Assembly (NCBI GenBank): GCA_019096155.1
Contig: JAHCVI010000005.1
Location: 754,468 to 818,467 of the forward strand
Direction: 5' to 3'
Length of the DNA stretch: 64,000 nt
Source: Staphylotrichum longicolle
Lineage: Eukaryota > Ascomycota > Sordariomycetes > Sordariales > Chaetomiaceae
The notes beneath the pieces were generated by a model that had not been told where the DNA came from, made no database searches, and saw only the letters and a list, made by a program, of their open reading frames with translations. The position numbers and the translations under genes were made by a program. Below are positions 33,779-45,240 of the stretch, in pieces (positions within the stretch are counted from its first letter, which is position 1; the number at the start of each line of letters is the position of its first letter).

Positions 33779-35189
33779 ATGGACACATCACCGCCCTCCA
33801 TCTTCCAAAGGTTCCGGCGAAGATACACCATGTTGCCCAAGGACAACACCATTGGCGATATTGGACCTGTGGCGACGCGGCCCTCCCACGATGGCGATGA
33901 TGACCACATTCATCCCGAACGCCGCTTCTGGAGCCGGCACCGCGGCCATTTTGGCGGTGCATTGCTGTTCAACGTCGCCGCCTTCATTCTGCCTGCCTTG
34001 TACGGCACGCTTTCTAAGCTCTGGGTCGCCAACATTGATCGGTCCCTTGTCGTTACCACGGACGTCTACACGTATATCGGTATTGTCGCCGAGGTACTGA
34101 ATGAGGGCCTGCCTCGCGCCGCGTGGGTCATCATCGGCGACAGCGCATCAAGGCCTTGGACGCGACGGCTTGGACTGACGTACACCCTTATCCTATTTCA
34201 GACTGTCCTCGGTTTCATCATGAGCATTGGCTTCCTTGCCGGCGCGGCCACCTTTGCCAAGGGCTTCGTTCCCATCGAGGTGCGTGATGCAAGCCTCACC
34301 TACGTGCGCATCAGCGCCTTTTCAGCCCTCAGTTCCGCCATTGAGACGGCCGTGGCGGCAGCGACGCGGGCGCTCGACAAACCGGACGTGCCACTGGTCA
34401 TCAGCACCACCAAATTCGCCGTGAACATCACGCTGGATCTTCTGGTCATATCCCGCTTCCACGTTGGCAGCCACTAGCCCACCGTCAACATGCAGGCTGG
34501 TATCCAGCTCACCTGCAATATGACGGCTATGTTCGTGGGGCTGGGCTACTTCCTCTGGACAACAACAAGGTCCAGTCTGCGCGACAATTAGCACGAGGGC
34601 AACAACAACACCAACCACGCCGAACCAACCAACACCCGCCCCAGCCTTCGCGCCCTCCTCGTCCTCATCCGTCCGGGCCTCCTCACCCTCATTGAGTCCG
34701 CCATCCGCAACGCCCTCTACCTCTGGCTCGTCACCACCATCGTCGCCCTCGGCTCAACTTACGCCACCGCCTGGGGCGTCTTCAACACAATCCGCTGGGG
34801 ACTGGTCATGGTGCCCGTGCAGGCGCTCGAGGCCACGAGTCTCGCCTTTGTGGGCCATCGCTGGGGCGCATGGCGGCGCGAGATCGGAACGAACACACTC
34901 AAGCCTGGCGCGTTGCGTTCGGCACCATCCTCCGCATCGTGAAGCCCGCGCTCCTCGCCGTATGCATCGCGGTAGCGGTCGAGGTTCCGATCGCTGTCGC
35001 CCTGTCGCTCTCCGGGGCGCGAGGTCTTTGCGCGGTATCTGAGCGATTCGGAGGAGGTTGCCGAGGTTACGGCGTACATGTGGCGGACGATCGATTGTTG
35101 CTATATATTTTTTGCGGCGTCGACGCAGCTGGCGAGCGTTGTGCTGGCGACGAGGCCGAAGTGGTATCTGTACCAGAGCCTGGCGAGTA
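33779..35189 (+). pseudogene. MATE-family efflux transporter, copy A
   Basis: ATG at 33779; cytosolic leader, then membrane segments (GALLFNVAAFILPALYG, TLILFQTVLGFIMSIGFLAG, LLAVCIAVAVEVPIAVAL and others) and the KFAVNITLDLLVISRFHVG signature. TAG stops are at 34475-34477 (GSH*PTVNMQ) and 34588-34590; a lost C near 34909 and a lost T near 35027 shift the frame. Copy B (55544-56509, inverted) reads CAG at the first TAG, proving CAG to TAG here. The homology stops at 35189, directly before the hemerythrin gene, so the C-terminus is missing. Intact MATE proteins export drugs and metabolites by cation antiport. Confidence 0.75.
34225..35189 (+). repeat. Arm A of a 965-bp inverted duplication
   Basis: About 98% identical by eye to the reverse complement of 55544-56509. 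Most differences are T here against C in arm B. Confidence 0.85.
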
Positions 35190-35200
35190 ACATCTATATC

Positions 35201-35950
35201 ATGTTTCGGCTACACCCTCTCGTCTCCTCACCTGTCAGGGCAGCTTTCCAAGCACATTTCCGTCCCGCAACACGCCTGTTGGCTACAAAACGCATCAACA
35301 CCGCCGCCATGTCGACCATCTCCGACGTCATCACCAAGGACCACCGTGAGCTCGAGCGGTATTATAATGAGATTATCAACTCCAAGGACCATGACCACCA
35401 AGAGCGGTACGGTAACCAGTTTACCTGGGAGCTGGCCCGGCACAGTGTAGCCGAAGAGCTGCTCGTCTACCCTGCTTTCGAGAAGCACATGGGCGACAAA
35501 GGGCACAAGATGGCCGAGTGGGACCGCAAGGAACACCACCGAGTAATCACCCCCTTCCCATCTCCAAATATGCTGCCGCTGACCTCCCTTCAGGTGAAAG
35601 AACTCCTCAAAGAATTCCAAAACATGAAGCCCCAACAGCAAGAATACATCCCCAAGCTCAAAAAGCTCTGGGGCGTGCTGTCGGCTCACATTGAGGAAGA
35701 AGAGCGTGAGGACCTGCCGGCCCTGGAATCAGCGCTGACCGTGGCCAAGGAGGCCGGCGAGTCGGAAAACATGGCCAAAAAGTTCGGCCTCACGAAGGCG
35801 CTGGTGCCGTCGCGCAGTCACCCGAGTGCGGGCGAGAACCCCTACTTTGAGTCGGCACTGGGCATGCTGGCCGCGCCGATAGATCACATTGCGGATATCT
35901 TCAGGAAGTTTCCCGACGAGAATGTCAGCCCAAACCCGAGTACTAAATGA
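35201..35950 (+). CDS. Hemerythrin-like (HHE) domain protein
   Basis: ATG at 35201; a second in-frame ATG is at 35310. One intron, 35543-35593 (51 bp, GTAATC..CAG), which is itself a multiple of three and open. The first about 36 residues are Arg-rich with no acidic residue (FRLHPLVSSPVRAAFQAHF), suggesting mitochondrial import. HHE iron-ligand motifs: ITKDHRELERYYNEI, HSVAEELLVYPAFEKHM, EHHR, SAHIEEEEREDLPALE. Such four-helix proteins bind a di-iron centre and are linked to oxygen/NO sensing or iron handling. The gene looks intact, with no TAG damage, although its 5' flank is only 11 bp from the MATE breakpoint. A flavohemoglobin lies 21 kb away; no direct link is implied. Confidence 0.85.
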   Translation: MFRLHPLVSSPVRAAFQAHFRPATRLLATKRINTAAMSTISDVITKDHRELERYYNEIINSKDHDHQERYGNQFTWELARHSVAEELLVYPAFEKHMGDKGHKMAEWDRKEHHRVITPFPSPNMLPLTSLQVKELLKEFQNMKPQQQEYIPKLKKLWGVLSAHIEEEEREDLPALESALTVAKEAGESENMAKKFGLTKALVPSRSHPSAGENPYFESALGMLAAPIDHIADIFRKFPDENVSPNPSTK

Positions 35951-35998
35951 GGGGGTTATAGGTGAGATAGTTGTGTTCAGTTACTGGGAAATAGATGT

Positions 35999-36209
35999 TT
36001 CAATGCCAAACAACTTGGTTGGCCGAGGTTAATTCAACATATTTACGTGGTTGCTCGGTTCTTGTCGACTCAGTTATGACCTGATAATCCCCGAGGGTTG
36101 CATCGTGGTTTGGGTAAGTGCCGCCGTTGGAGGCGGCGTCAAAGGTTCTTGGCCGCTTCGGAAGGCTCGCAGACGATTCTTCATCTCGGTACGTTCGTTT
36201 CGGGTTCAT
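35999..36209 (-). pseudogene. NLR N-terminal leader fragment
   Basis: ATG at 36209 starts MNPKRTYRDEESSASLPKRP, homologous with its 5' flank to the NLR start at 44099-44240. The similarity ends after YPNHDA; the following residues are unrelated and a stop follows. It is a fragment of the leader and first residues of a nucleoside-phosphorylase-type NLR. Confidence 0.6.
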
Positions 36210-36249
36210 GACAGGGCGTTTGCATCAACGACAATAGGGTGAAGTCGGT

Positions 36250-37694
36250 GTGGAAGTGATCGGGGGTTGCAGAGGCTGGAGCAGAGGAATGCCAGGCCTG
36301 ACAGCTTGGAGCAAAAGTGGGAGGTGGTGCATGATGGAGCAGGCGTGCGGCTGACCATCTTGGGGGAGGCAGCCGAGCAGGTGAGTGGCGTCACACGTGG
36401 CGTCAGGCTCGCAGGGCGAGCAAAGGACGTGCTGTCGCTTTCGGGAGAGAGGAAGGGGTGAGCTGGGAGTCAGAAAACTATATGTGGAAAGCGACAGTGG
36501 TTGTCGCCGATCCCCGAACCCGCTCCCGGATGATAAGGTACTTCATCCCGTGCTTTCTCCGACCGGCATCAACTTCAGCGGCAGCCCGTGCTTGCCCCGA
36601 CGCCGATGTGTCGACGGCGACCGACAGCCGTATTTCCAGCAACAGTGCGCGGACTGCGCAGGGCGTTCTCAGCTCGTCATTTCCCCTGCTGCCTGAGGGC
36701 GGGATTGTGCCTGCTGGCAGTGCTCGATTGGCCTCTGTGCCGCACTTGCTGCACAAGCCTGAACGGTTCCGCGGCGCAGCCAGTTTCACTGTTCTCTCAA
36801 AACGTACAGCACTAACAGAGGAGAAGAGGCGCCCGTGTTTGGATCCCGAGACCCCCTGTTTTTGGATCCCTCCTACCCCAAAAGATAAGCTTTTGACCCA
36901 GGGGCGGCTAATCCGGCTTCAGATCTCGCCGGCGGAAGCGGAGGCGATAACCCGCTCTAATGGGTGTCGCCATTCAGTTGGTTTGGAAATCATAAAGAGA
37001 GACATGACGGCCACTTGAAGGGGCAAAAGAACTGGATCATCTGGCCAAACTTGAGCTCCTGAGTGGGCGCCCTGGCATGTGTACGGACAAGACGCGGCTT
37101 GCCCCCGCCGTGAGCAACTTCGCCAACAATGAAAGCAATGTCACGATCCTCCACTCCCTCCCCCGTACAATAGTAGCCCCAAATGCCAAATCCCTGAAAG
37201 CCAACGGTTCCCAACCCAGTTTAGTAGAAGAGCCGAAACATCAAGTCTTTGCTGACATGAAAGGAGGTAACGAGACCGGAGTCCCACGAAATACGGCGCG
37301 TCAGTCCCGTCGGCGACGTTTTGAAGGCGGTTCCGCTACATCACAAACTGATAGCCGGCCGTATTCTCACGAGCGCCTGACGTACAATCGAGGGATGCGA
37401 TATCGTCATCAGGCCGGTAAAGTCAACTTCAACGGACACGTGGTGGTCTGTGTCGTTTCTGCCCAGTGCGCTCTGGGGGCTTCCTGGGCCATGAAGACGG
37501 GAAGACGTGAAGACGAATGCGGACGAAACTCCTTAACCGTCGGCATGCCAGCTTGCTCCGCGAAACAATGGCAGGGCGCCATTTCCGTCAGATCCGCGAT
37601 TCCCCGGCCGAGGGCCTCGATGACGTTAGGGTCTAGTTTGGATCGTAATCTGGGGGTTGGTCACCTTGGGCCCGACTCGCCGCCTGCGACTTCT
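36250..37694. other. No gene seen
   Basis: Open frames here (for example 36458-37018 and 37077-37748, plus strand) show no domain, membrane segment or splice pattern I can support. A 22-G run at 37695-37716 ends the stretch. Confidence 0.45.
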
Positions 37695-37716
37695 GGGGGG
37701 GGGGGGGGGGGGGGGG

Positions 37717-37890
37717 TGGAGTCCGCTTGGCAAAGGCGAGATGCATGATCGATGATGTCAAGACGAAATATGGGACGAACGCCGGTGTCCGTCTCAACGT
37801 ATAGAGCTGCGCATAGGAACGCAAGAGAGTGATGATAGCATCAGCGGCCTGTGAGCACACATCGCGCGGGGATATGTTTGACCCAATGAT
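37717..37890 (-). pseudogene. Fungal C6 transcription factor, C-terminal fragment
   Basis: The minus strand reads CSQAADAIITLLRSYAQLYT and LRRTPAFVPYFVLTSSIMHL, a conserved block of the fungal-specific transcription factor domain, then runs into the 22-G tract. The zinc cluster and most of the protein are missing. It is joined at about 37890 to the end of the metallo-beta-lactamase fragment. Confidence 0.65.
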
Positions 37891-37901
37891 CCGCAACTTG
37901 A

Positions 37902-38434
37902 TCAGAGGCCGGACGGGTCCGGGGCGAACGGTTCGGGAATAATGTTGTCTGGCGGCGGGTTGTATTTGCTCGGTCTGATCTCGCCAGGGTGGTGGATGGC
38001 GTCGCCCGTGAGGAGGACGAACGAGGCGGGATTGGCCGTGACGCGGGCGAGGGCGCTGATGTGGCCGATGGTGTGGCCGGGCGAGTCGAAAAGGTAAAAG
38101 GAGCCGTCGCCAAAGTAGTCGAGGGCGCGGAACTGGCCGATGGTGGGGGTCTTGTAGGTGTCGTTTCCGCAGCTGCCCATGTCAAAGTCGAGTTCGATCA
38201 GCTGACGGTTGGCCAGGTCGCTTTCGAGGATCGTCGAGTCCGGATTTGCCGGGTACCCTGGCAGCATAGTCTTGAATCCGGGGCCGACGATTAGTGCGGT
38301 GGTAGGCGGGAATGTGCTGGGGTTGCCGACGTGTTCAAAGTGGTGGTGGCTCCAGATTATGGCCTCGATACTATTGGCATCGACCCTGCCCTCTTCGAGT
38401 ATCTCGTAGACATCCTTCTCCACGTTCAGTTTCC
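37902..38434 (-). pseudogene. Metallo-beta-lactamase-fold hydrolase, exon fragment
   Basis: The frame begins at an acceptor-like CTCCAG just after 38434 and reads KLNVEKDVYEILEEG, SHHHFEHVGNPSTF (the HxHxDH metal site with E for D), a central insert, and FDSPGHTIGHISALARV, LLTGDAIHHPGEI. Two-metal hydrolases of this fold act as lactonases or thioesterases. The 5' exon and the C-terminus are missing; the end runs into an unrelated gene piece. Confidence 0.72.
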
Positions 38435-38499
38435 CTGGAGTCACGCACAAACAGGAAACGAGCAGCCCTCAAAACGCCATATATTCTGTAATTACAATG

Positions 38500-39863
38500 C
38501 TAATCCCACCGTTCCCCCTTAATCGATGACCCCCGCTGAGTGTCAGTGTCTGACAACTTTAATTGAGTCTGCGACTCGTTGCCTACAGAGCCGCGCTCGA
38601 GGTCGGTGTGCTCTCCCCTGGCGGTCATCATAGTCCGTAGGGTGTCCATCCGCAGCGCCCTGACTCGCTTGGATGATATGGTCCCCTTCCCGTCCGACCG
38701 CGGGCCGCTTTGCCGCGCACTGGCCTCGGTGACGGTCTGGGGCTTCCAGAACCTCTTTAGCGACTTGAGCCAGGGGACGCAGCCGCAGACAATGCCCAAC
38801 TGGACCTCGACGGCGGTCCACAGCCACAGCTGGAAGCCGTACCAGGTGACGTCGTACGTCTCCTCGACCACGTAGTGGATCCAGTAGATGCGGATGCAGC
38901 CGGCAAAGACGACGACCAAACCGAAGCTGAAGAGGGCGATGAGGGCGAAGCGTTGCGAGACTGGCAGCTTGGCCCGATAGAGGGTCGGCAGCGGAAGCAC
39001 CCAGATGAAGAAGTCGAGGAAGGCGCCGGTGGTGGCATGGGCCATCAGCATCGGGTTTTCGGAGAAACAGTCCTGCTGGGTCCTTGCAAGGTTCCAGTAG
39101 CTCGACATGGGCCTGTCCCAGCAGATACGGTTAGTCAGGAGGGGCCGGGCACATCCAATATATAGACTGTCTATGCGCCGAGGAGACTTACTTGCACTCG
39201 GCGAAGAGAGCAATGAGGATGGAGCCGGTGATGATGGCGGTGAGCCCGATGCCGATGACTTGATAACCAACCCCAGTTAGCTCCTAATCAGACAGACGGT
39301 ATGTGAATGAGGAGTAATGCAGGGCAGCAACTGGTAGACTCACAGGTCAGACGCCGGAACCAAGAAGCCGGTGGGGCAATCCGCAGGTAGCTGACAAAGA
39401 TGGAGATCTTGGCCAGCCCCGTCGCCGTGACAAACAGGGCCTGGGCGGCAAACGAGACCTGACGCCCGGCCACCATTTTTGCCATAGTCAAGTCCCAGAC
39501 GTGCCTATCCCAGCCATAGTGGGTTGAGGCTAGGACGACGCAGACGGTGACTCCAGTGCCGGTGACCTGGACATGGCGGGATGAGTTAGCCGTCAAGATT
39601 CACCACACTCTTCGAGAGTAACTTTGGGGGCGATCAGGTAGTAATTGAACAGGAACACTTGCCGCCGCGACAACCATCAACCAGTCGTCCCAGTCGGGGC
39701 TACGCAGAATGTGTATCCTGACGAAGAGACGCAGCCCGAGGCATATGGTGCTGATGCATAGGGCGATGATCTCCACGATGACGAGAGCAGGGCCCCGAGT
39801 CACTGGGTCGATGTAGTTTGGGGCTGGCCACGAGGCCACGACGTCTTTGGGCGGCGACCTCAT
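38500..39863 (-). CDS. SAT4/PTH11-like rhodopsin-fold membrane protein
   Basis: ATG at 39863 (MRSPPKDVVASWPAPNYIDP). Probable exons: 39863 to about 39660, 39566 to about 39350, about 39258 to 39190, 39118 to 38500. Introns show GTGAGT and GTAAGT donors and CAG/AAG acceptors; the first donor is uncertain by a few bases. Membrane segments include ALVIVEIIALCISTICLGLR, VTVCVVLAS, QALFVTATGLAKISIFVSY, GLTAIITGSILIALFA, TTGAFLDFFIWVLPL, FALIALFSFGLVVVFAGCI and the WLWTAVEVQLGIVCGCVPWL signature. The tail is basic, Ser/Thr-rich and cytosolic. Related receptors sense surfaces or ligands. Intact, without TAG damage. Confidence 0.8.
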
Positions 39864-40465
39864 GTTGGTGGGAACGAGGGCATTGGGACACGAGTAACCT
39901 TGTCGATTGACGGCGTCGTGATCGCACCGTCTTGGATGTCTCGTCGGGAATGCAGTTGATCGGCTATGTGGGCACTGGAGGAATGGGAGAGATGGCTGGA
40001 CAACGCGAGGAATCCGGGTCAACAAGAGGGCATTATATTGCTGTTCCATCCTAATCTGGAACGCACTCTAGCATTCTGCCCTGTTTAAGTACCGATGTAC
40101 AGAAGTCCCGTCTGCACAAATTCTTGGTATTTTGACGTCCGTCTAGAGCTTCGCGACCGCGTGCCCGGGTCCGCAGTGGCGCCTGAACTAAAGCACGCCG
40201 TCTGGGCGTGATGGGAAAGGAGATGGCGAAACATCCGAATCCGTCCAGACGTGCAGTAGCCGACCGGGGCCTTGAAAGGGCTGGGCTTGGCTGGGCAGAA
40301 CCGTGCGCAACTTCGCTGCTGGGAGTTTCCATGGGCGAGACTCCGGAGTTTGCCGAGACGTTGGCAAGGGGAGGTTTGCGCCGGGTTGAGAGTGACGGGA
40401 CGAGCTGCCGGTCGAGACCTGATAGAAAGCGTTCCCGAAGACACCCTTAGCGGCGCAAAAAAAAA

Positions 40466-40497
<32 letters not shown>

Positions 40498-41060
40498 AAA
40501 AGGAAAATGCATGCATTGTGCGTTGGAGGCGAAATACCATCGGGAGCAACGAAGATCGACAAGTCGAGCTGTTGGAATAGAGGCCTGGCGAGAGGTTGAG
40601 CAAGTGACGAGCAGGCGCGGGCTCTGCGCCTGCGCGACGGTGCGGTTAGGCCTGCCCGCCGACAGACCTCGCGCCACAAATGCGGCTCGCCTGCGTTTTG
40701 CGCTGCCCTAGGGGCAAGTGGCCGAGCCCGCCGGAAGAAGGTGGGTGCCGACCATGGATGCCTCGATGGAAATTGTGGGGCTCACTGTGGCGCAACGCCC
40801 AAGCCATGCATTCCCCGGCTGGATCGATCCACCTACCCCTGGACAGTCAGGGGAATTGCGAAAATTCCATCTGCCTGGTTAACGTTATGCAGTTGCTTTC
40901 AGCTGGTGCGGGGAAGTGTTTGAGAGAGGAAGTGAATCCCCTTTCGAGAAGAGCCTGAGCGTGACATGTGAATTCTGTCTTGCTTTGGTGTTGAGGGCAG
41001 TGTCTATCAAGGGTATATAACCGTAAGTAACGGCCTAGATGAGCTATCGCCAGCCGCCTC
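39864..41060. other. Spacer with long A tract
   Basis: A28-G-A16 at 40457-40501. No gene recognised. The A tract could be the tail of a retroposed sequence, but no matching body or target duplication is visible. Confidence 0.45.
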
Positions 41061-41074
41061 GGCATACGGCTCGG

Positions 41075-41149
41075 CGAATGCCCGGTAATCTGTAACATTT
41101 TATTCGGAGAAGGCAATCCCGACCTCTTCGGCATCGCGGTAAGTCAACT
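41075..41149 (+). pseudogene. Fragment homologous to the seven-TM protein at 31452
   Basis: GECPVICNILFGEGNPDLFG followed by IA and a GTAAGT donor at 41150 parallels DCPSICMILAGNGNPDLFG and its donor in the 31.5-kb gene. The following exon is not found. 41150-41837 has one open stretch (about 41396-41637, TVFNRLTAELIYKSLVGDFV) I cannot assign. Confidence 0.55.
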
Positions 41150-41837
41150 CAATCCATCTCGGGATTTATTGGGCGTGATGACTGCAGTTGACTTATCCAT
41201 AACACAATACAACTCCGAGCCGATCCTCAACAGCCTAATGGTACATCATCCGACATCACTCAACCCCTGAGAACCTTCATGGCGGCATCCAAACCCTGGA
41301 TCTCAGACCTGAGACGCTCCCTCTCCCGCCTGGTAGTGGAATCCTCCCCTGTGGTCATGTCAAGCTGGGCGTCGCTCATGGTGGCAATGAGCATCGGGTT
41401 TAGCACTTCAAGGGGCTGCCGCTCCCGTCGAGGAGACAGTTTTCAATCGTCTGACGGCAGAGCTGATCTACAAATCTCTGGTGGGAGACTTTGTAGTTTC
41501 TTTTCAAAATGTCACAGATGTCCTCCTTAACCTGATCGGCGTTGCTTTTGTTGGTCGTCAGGTTGGACACCTCCTCTGCGAGTCCAAGCGTGTGATTTCC
41601 TGTGCTCGTCCGCGTTTGTCATTTGATCACTAGAGGAGGCGGAGGGAGCATAGGATGTACTTTGTAATACCCAATGCGAAAGGGCATCAATTGTACGGAC
41701 TCTCTCTCTGTATGTATATGTGTGCATGTGAGAGATTCCCGTGCTCGCCAGCGTTACCCGCCCCTTGGCTGACTCCTAGCAGCCTTACCGAGTTTCTGTA
41801 AGAGTGGCAAGTAGGAGGTTCATATCCAAAGGCCCCC

Positions 41838-42240
41838 ATGCCGTCAAGTGTCGTTCGGCATCTCGGCAACGTTCTTAGATTGCGTGCCCGCGGCTCCATT
41901 GGGGTGATGGGAAATCGCCATAGATCCATTCTGCTGCGAACTCTACCGGGCTTTGGACAGGTCTGTGTGGGCACAACCCGTCGTCCGTGCCCGCACGGTC
42001 AAGGCACCTTTTTACGTGTTGTTTGCCAGTGCGCGTGCGGACATGCAAGAGAGACAGTCGAACACTTCCTATTTCGATTCAGACAATGGATCGAACACCG
42101 AGCGGAGATGCTCCAATGTACAGACATCAACAAAAGGAACATCTCCTTCTAGCTGGGAGGAAAGTCGCCCTCGGATGACAAGAACTGGTCCCCGGACATG
42201 CAAACGGTGAGGGTGCGACAGGGCGTTTGGATGCAGATCA
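41838..42240 (+). pseudogene. LINE ORF2 C-terminal fragment (third LINE)
   Basis: CQCACGHARETVEHFLFRFR matches the C-terminal CxC..H..C finger of Tad-like LINEs (compare CECGQGKEDTRHFLFHC at 4915-4968). A frame change near 42150 is followed by SDDKNWSPDMQ. The last Cys of the finger is Phe. It is 3'-end material only, as left by 5'-truncated insertion. Confidence 0.62.
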
Positions 42241-43268
42241 ACAGCAAAACGGAACAGGCTAATCCCACCATCCTCAACCCGAACTAACATCACCCATTTC
42301 GTGCCACGCCGAGTAAGCACGCTTCAACCGCCGAAACCGCCGAGGATAGGACGTTGAACACTTGGAGACTGGTATTCAAGATCGCTTACTCATGTTATCA
42401 CTAACCCACGGCTACCAGCGGAGAAAAGGGCACAAGAAGTTAGGGCATGAACCGGAAAAGGAGGACGTAGGGGCTTTGGGAGACCAGGATCCACTTCAGA
42501 AATGTATTAGTAGATTACTGATAGTTGCCCTTTTTTGGGCTAAAGCTGCCGGACGGAATAATTCGTGTGTGTATGTGTGTGAGTGTTGTTTGCCACGCCC
42601 AGGGGCTGACAAGAACCTCATGCAGCGCGGGGCAGTCAGGATTATCCTGACACCGCTAGCCACAAAGGACCCACAAGGACTCCGATATTGAGCGCCATCG
42701 AAGTACATATATCGAGAGGCCTGCCAGTAGCATTGCTGTCTGTGTTTTGCCGCAATGGGCTCGTAGACGTGATCCCTTCCCTCGCCTCAGGCAACCCTCC
42801 GTCGATGAGGCCCAGCTGCTCGACGAAGCAGAAATCACGCCGCGGCTCGTCCACCATCGCCCTCAGCTCGCTTCCGCATGGAGCAACGACAAGAGGACAC
42901 GCTGACGCCTCTTTCGCCGGACCTTGTAGCGCTGATAACTTCTACTGTGTAAGCAGCCAAGGAGATGGCCACCCCCGCGTCCGTGCTCCCCTGCAGCGGT
43001 TCCCATGCGAACGCTGTCGAGGACGGCGATCTGCCAAGCCCCTTGCCCGCGACCCCTGGCGCCGCAGTGGCAGACAGCGAAAGCGTCAATGTAAGCCTGC
43101 CGCAACGCGTGCGCAGTCTGGTCTGGCACCCGGCAGGGGAGGAGAGGGGATCCCAGGTTCTTGCAGGGATGTCTCGTCCAAGCATGCCAAGCGAGGCACC
43201 GTGCAAGAAGAGGGCTCGGGAAGGGAAACGCGTGCCCCGCCCACTGATAGCGGGGCAGACCCGAGGAC
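42241..43268. other. No gene I can support
   Basis: Open frames on both strands between 42640 and 43430 reflect GC content; no domain recognised. Confidence 0.4.
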
Positions 43269-43711
43269 GAGCTAGCCAATGTGGAGATTTACGTGTACAT
43301 ATTTCCAAGTTGTTCGCTGCATGTGATTTCACACCTCTCGTGGAGATTGCATCACGCGAGCGGCGGTCGCCATTTGCGACATTGGAGACGCAGCTGAGCT
43401 CCTCTTGACTGCCGCGGACGGCCAAAAGCAACGTAGAGCAAAACGCCCGGGCTAACGCTAGTTACCGTCGCGTCTGGGCAAGTGCCGCAAGCGTCCCCGA
43501 AGGAGTGGAACCGAAAGTGGAGTTGTCCCTTTTCCTCTGCAACGCTTTTTGGCATGCCAAGGCGGGCTGCAGATCCTCGACGGAGAAGCAGGGGACCCGA
43601 CAATACCCCGGCCCGAGCCGCTGAACTGGATACGAAGAGGACAAAACACATGAAGAAAAGAAGAGACGGAGGAGAAGGATTAACGAACCCGACCGAGAAT
43701 GCCGATCAGGA
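43269..43711. repeat. Dispersed repeat, copy B
   Basis: Matches the second half of copy A (30745-31263), sharing TTTGGCATGCCAAGGCGGGC and CTGGATACGAAGAGGA-type landmarks, but lacks about 90 bp present in A. Confidence 0.7.
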
Positions 43712-44098
43712 AGACACCAACGACGATGCCGTGGTGAGATGCATACCGCTACAGTATATACAATCAGAATGACAGGTTTGCAGCCGGCCTCGCTGGGCCC
43801 GGCGGGATCGGGTTCTCGTTGCCCGCTTAGTTGTCCGGTTGGGTTGGGTTGCGCGCGCAGTTCTCGTATGGCACGTAGGTTAACTCTTCCTCGCCCCAAA
43901 CGGCAAGCCGCCGACTGCCACCGAAATTTACGATTCCAAGCCCTCGAGCTGGCGGCGGTCTCCCAGGGTTTCGTTTCCGACGTCTAAGGCGTAACAATGG
44001 CCTGTTTCCTTTTGCTCCTAGCTGTCAGGACTGAGGTTCCTCTGCTCCAGCGTCCGCCATCCCCGATTACTTCCGACCGACTTCCCCGATTGTCGTTG

Positions 44099-44460
44099 AT
44101 GCAAACGCCCTGCCATAAATCCAAAATAACGTACCGAGATGAAGAACCGTCTGTGAGCCTTCCGAAGCGGCCAAGAACATTGGACACCGCGTCCAATGGC
44201 GCCGTTCACCCAAACCACGATGCGCAATCTCCACTTGTGCATGGAGATTACACCATCGCCTGCATCTCTGCACTTCCCTTGAACTGGCGGCATCGCATGC
44301 CATGCTAGACGAGGAATGCCCACTGACACCCAACCAAGCCAGCGACGACAACGCCTACGTGCTCGGACGCATCGACCAGCACAACATCGTCATGACATGC
44401 TTGCCGGGATAGTAGGGAACGAACAACGCCGCAATCGTCGCGACGAACATGACCGAGTGG
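44099..44460 (+). pseudogene. NLR N-terminus with nucleoside-phosphorylase domain, broken
   Basis: Reads TYRDEEPSVSLPKRPRTLD, GDYTIACISALPL, then after a one-base shift near 44285 AASHAMLDEECPL, DNAYVLGRIDQHNIVMTCLP and G**GTNNAAIVATNM. This is the start of a PNP_UDP-type effector domain of fungal NLR/STAND proteins. The two TAGs at 44410-44415 probably were TGG/CAG. Compared with the copy at 36209, the true start ATG has become ATA; the ATG at 44099 lies in what was 5' UTR. The homology stops near 44460. Confidence 0.65.
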
Positions 44461-45240
44461 TGGTGACGATGGACCCAGGAGGTTTGGGGTGAGTGTGTTG
44501 TTACACAGGAGAATGATGATAAGGGTGGTGTTGTGGTGATGTTTGTGGGGGTTTGAGCGCGGCACCGATCGAGTCCCCTGGAACGTGGCGCCATAGAGGG
44601 TGAGAGCCCCGTATTGCCGGACGATAAGCCTGTGTGAAGCTCCTTCGGCGAGTCGAGTAGTTCGGGAATCTTCGCACCGCAATGCGACGAGAAATGAGCA
44701 AGCAAACCGAGTTTCTCAACATCTTACTCGACAGGCCGGCGTCCCCAGCTCAGCCTGAGGGGTTTGCCCCACGGACGCAGCACCCTAAGGTATGCGATAT
44801 CCAGGAACGGGCGCAGGCTCCACCAAACTCACCTGAAAGAACCAGAGGCTGTCTCCGAGAAAAGCAGACACACAGCCGCTATCTGGTTTTGCTCTTGCGA
44901 CGATATCCTGAACCAAATCAGCTACGTAGGACAGTCTGGCAATTCCTAAGCGTCGCCCCAGAAATGACTCACATGTCGGGATGATGCTTGAACAACCGTA
45001 TGTTCGGACCCGATGTTGTCTTCTACCCCATGTTCGGCCCCGATCATGCAGTGAAACACCGCTAAAGGCACCTCGCGCGACCTTGTAATCAGCAGGGACA
45101 ATGGAGACGGACGCAATCCATGACGCGCGGGCATCCTATGTATGTCCTTTTACAGATGTATGTTCGATATTTACATGCGGAATTACATCATGCCATCTAT
45201 ACATAGGTAACGTGGTGTATCTTCGACGGCACCTCGGCTG
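44461..45240. other. No gene seen
   Basis: Gene-free stretch between the NLR fragment and repeat copy C. Confidence 0.45.

Noticed and set aside
37695..37716. G-run as telomere or G-quadruplex signal
   Set aside because: A plain homopolymer without TTAGGG units; artefact or slippage is simpler.
41279..41640. Open stretch with TVFNRLTAELIYKSLVGDFV
   Set aside because: Coherent composition but no start, no domain and no homologue I know; not called as a gene.
42965..43408. Plus-strand ORF of 147 codons
   Set aside because: It runs into the dispersed repeat, and a competing minus ORF of similar length covers it; no motif.
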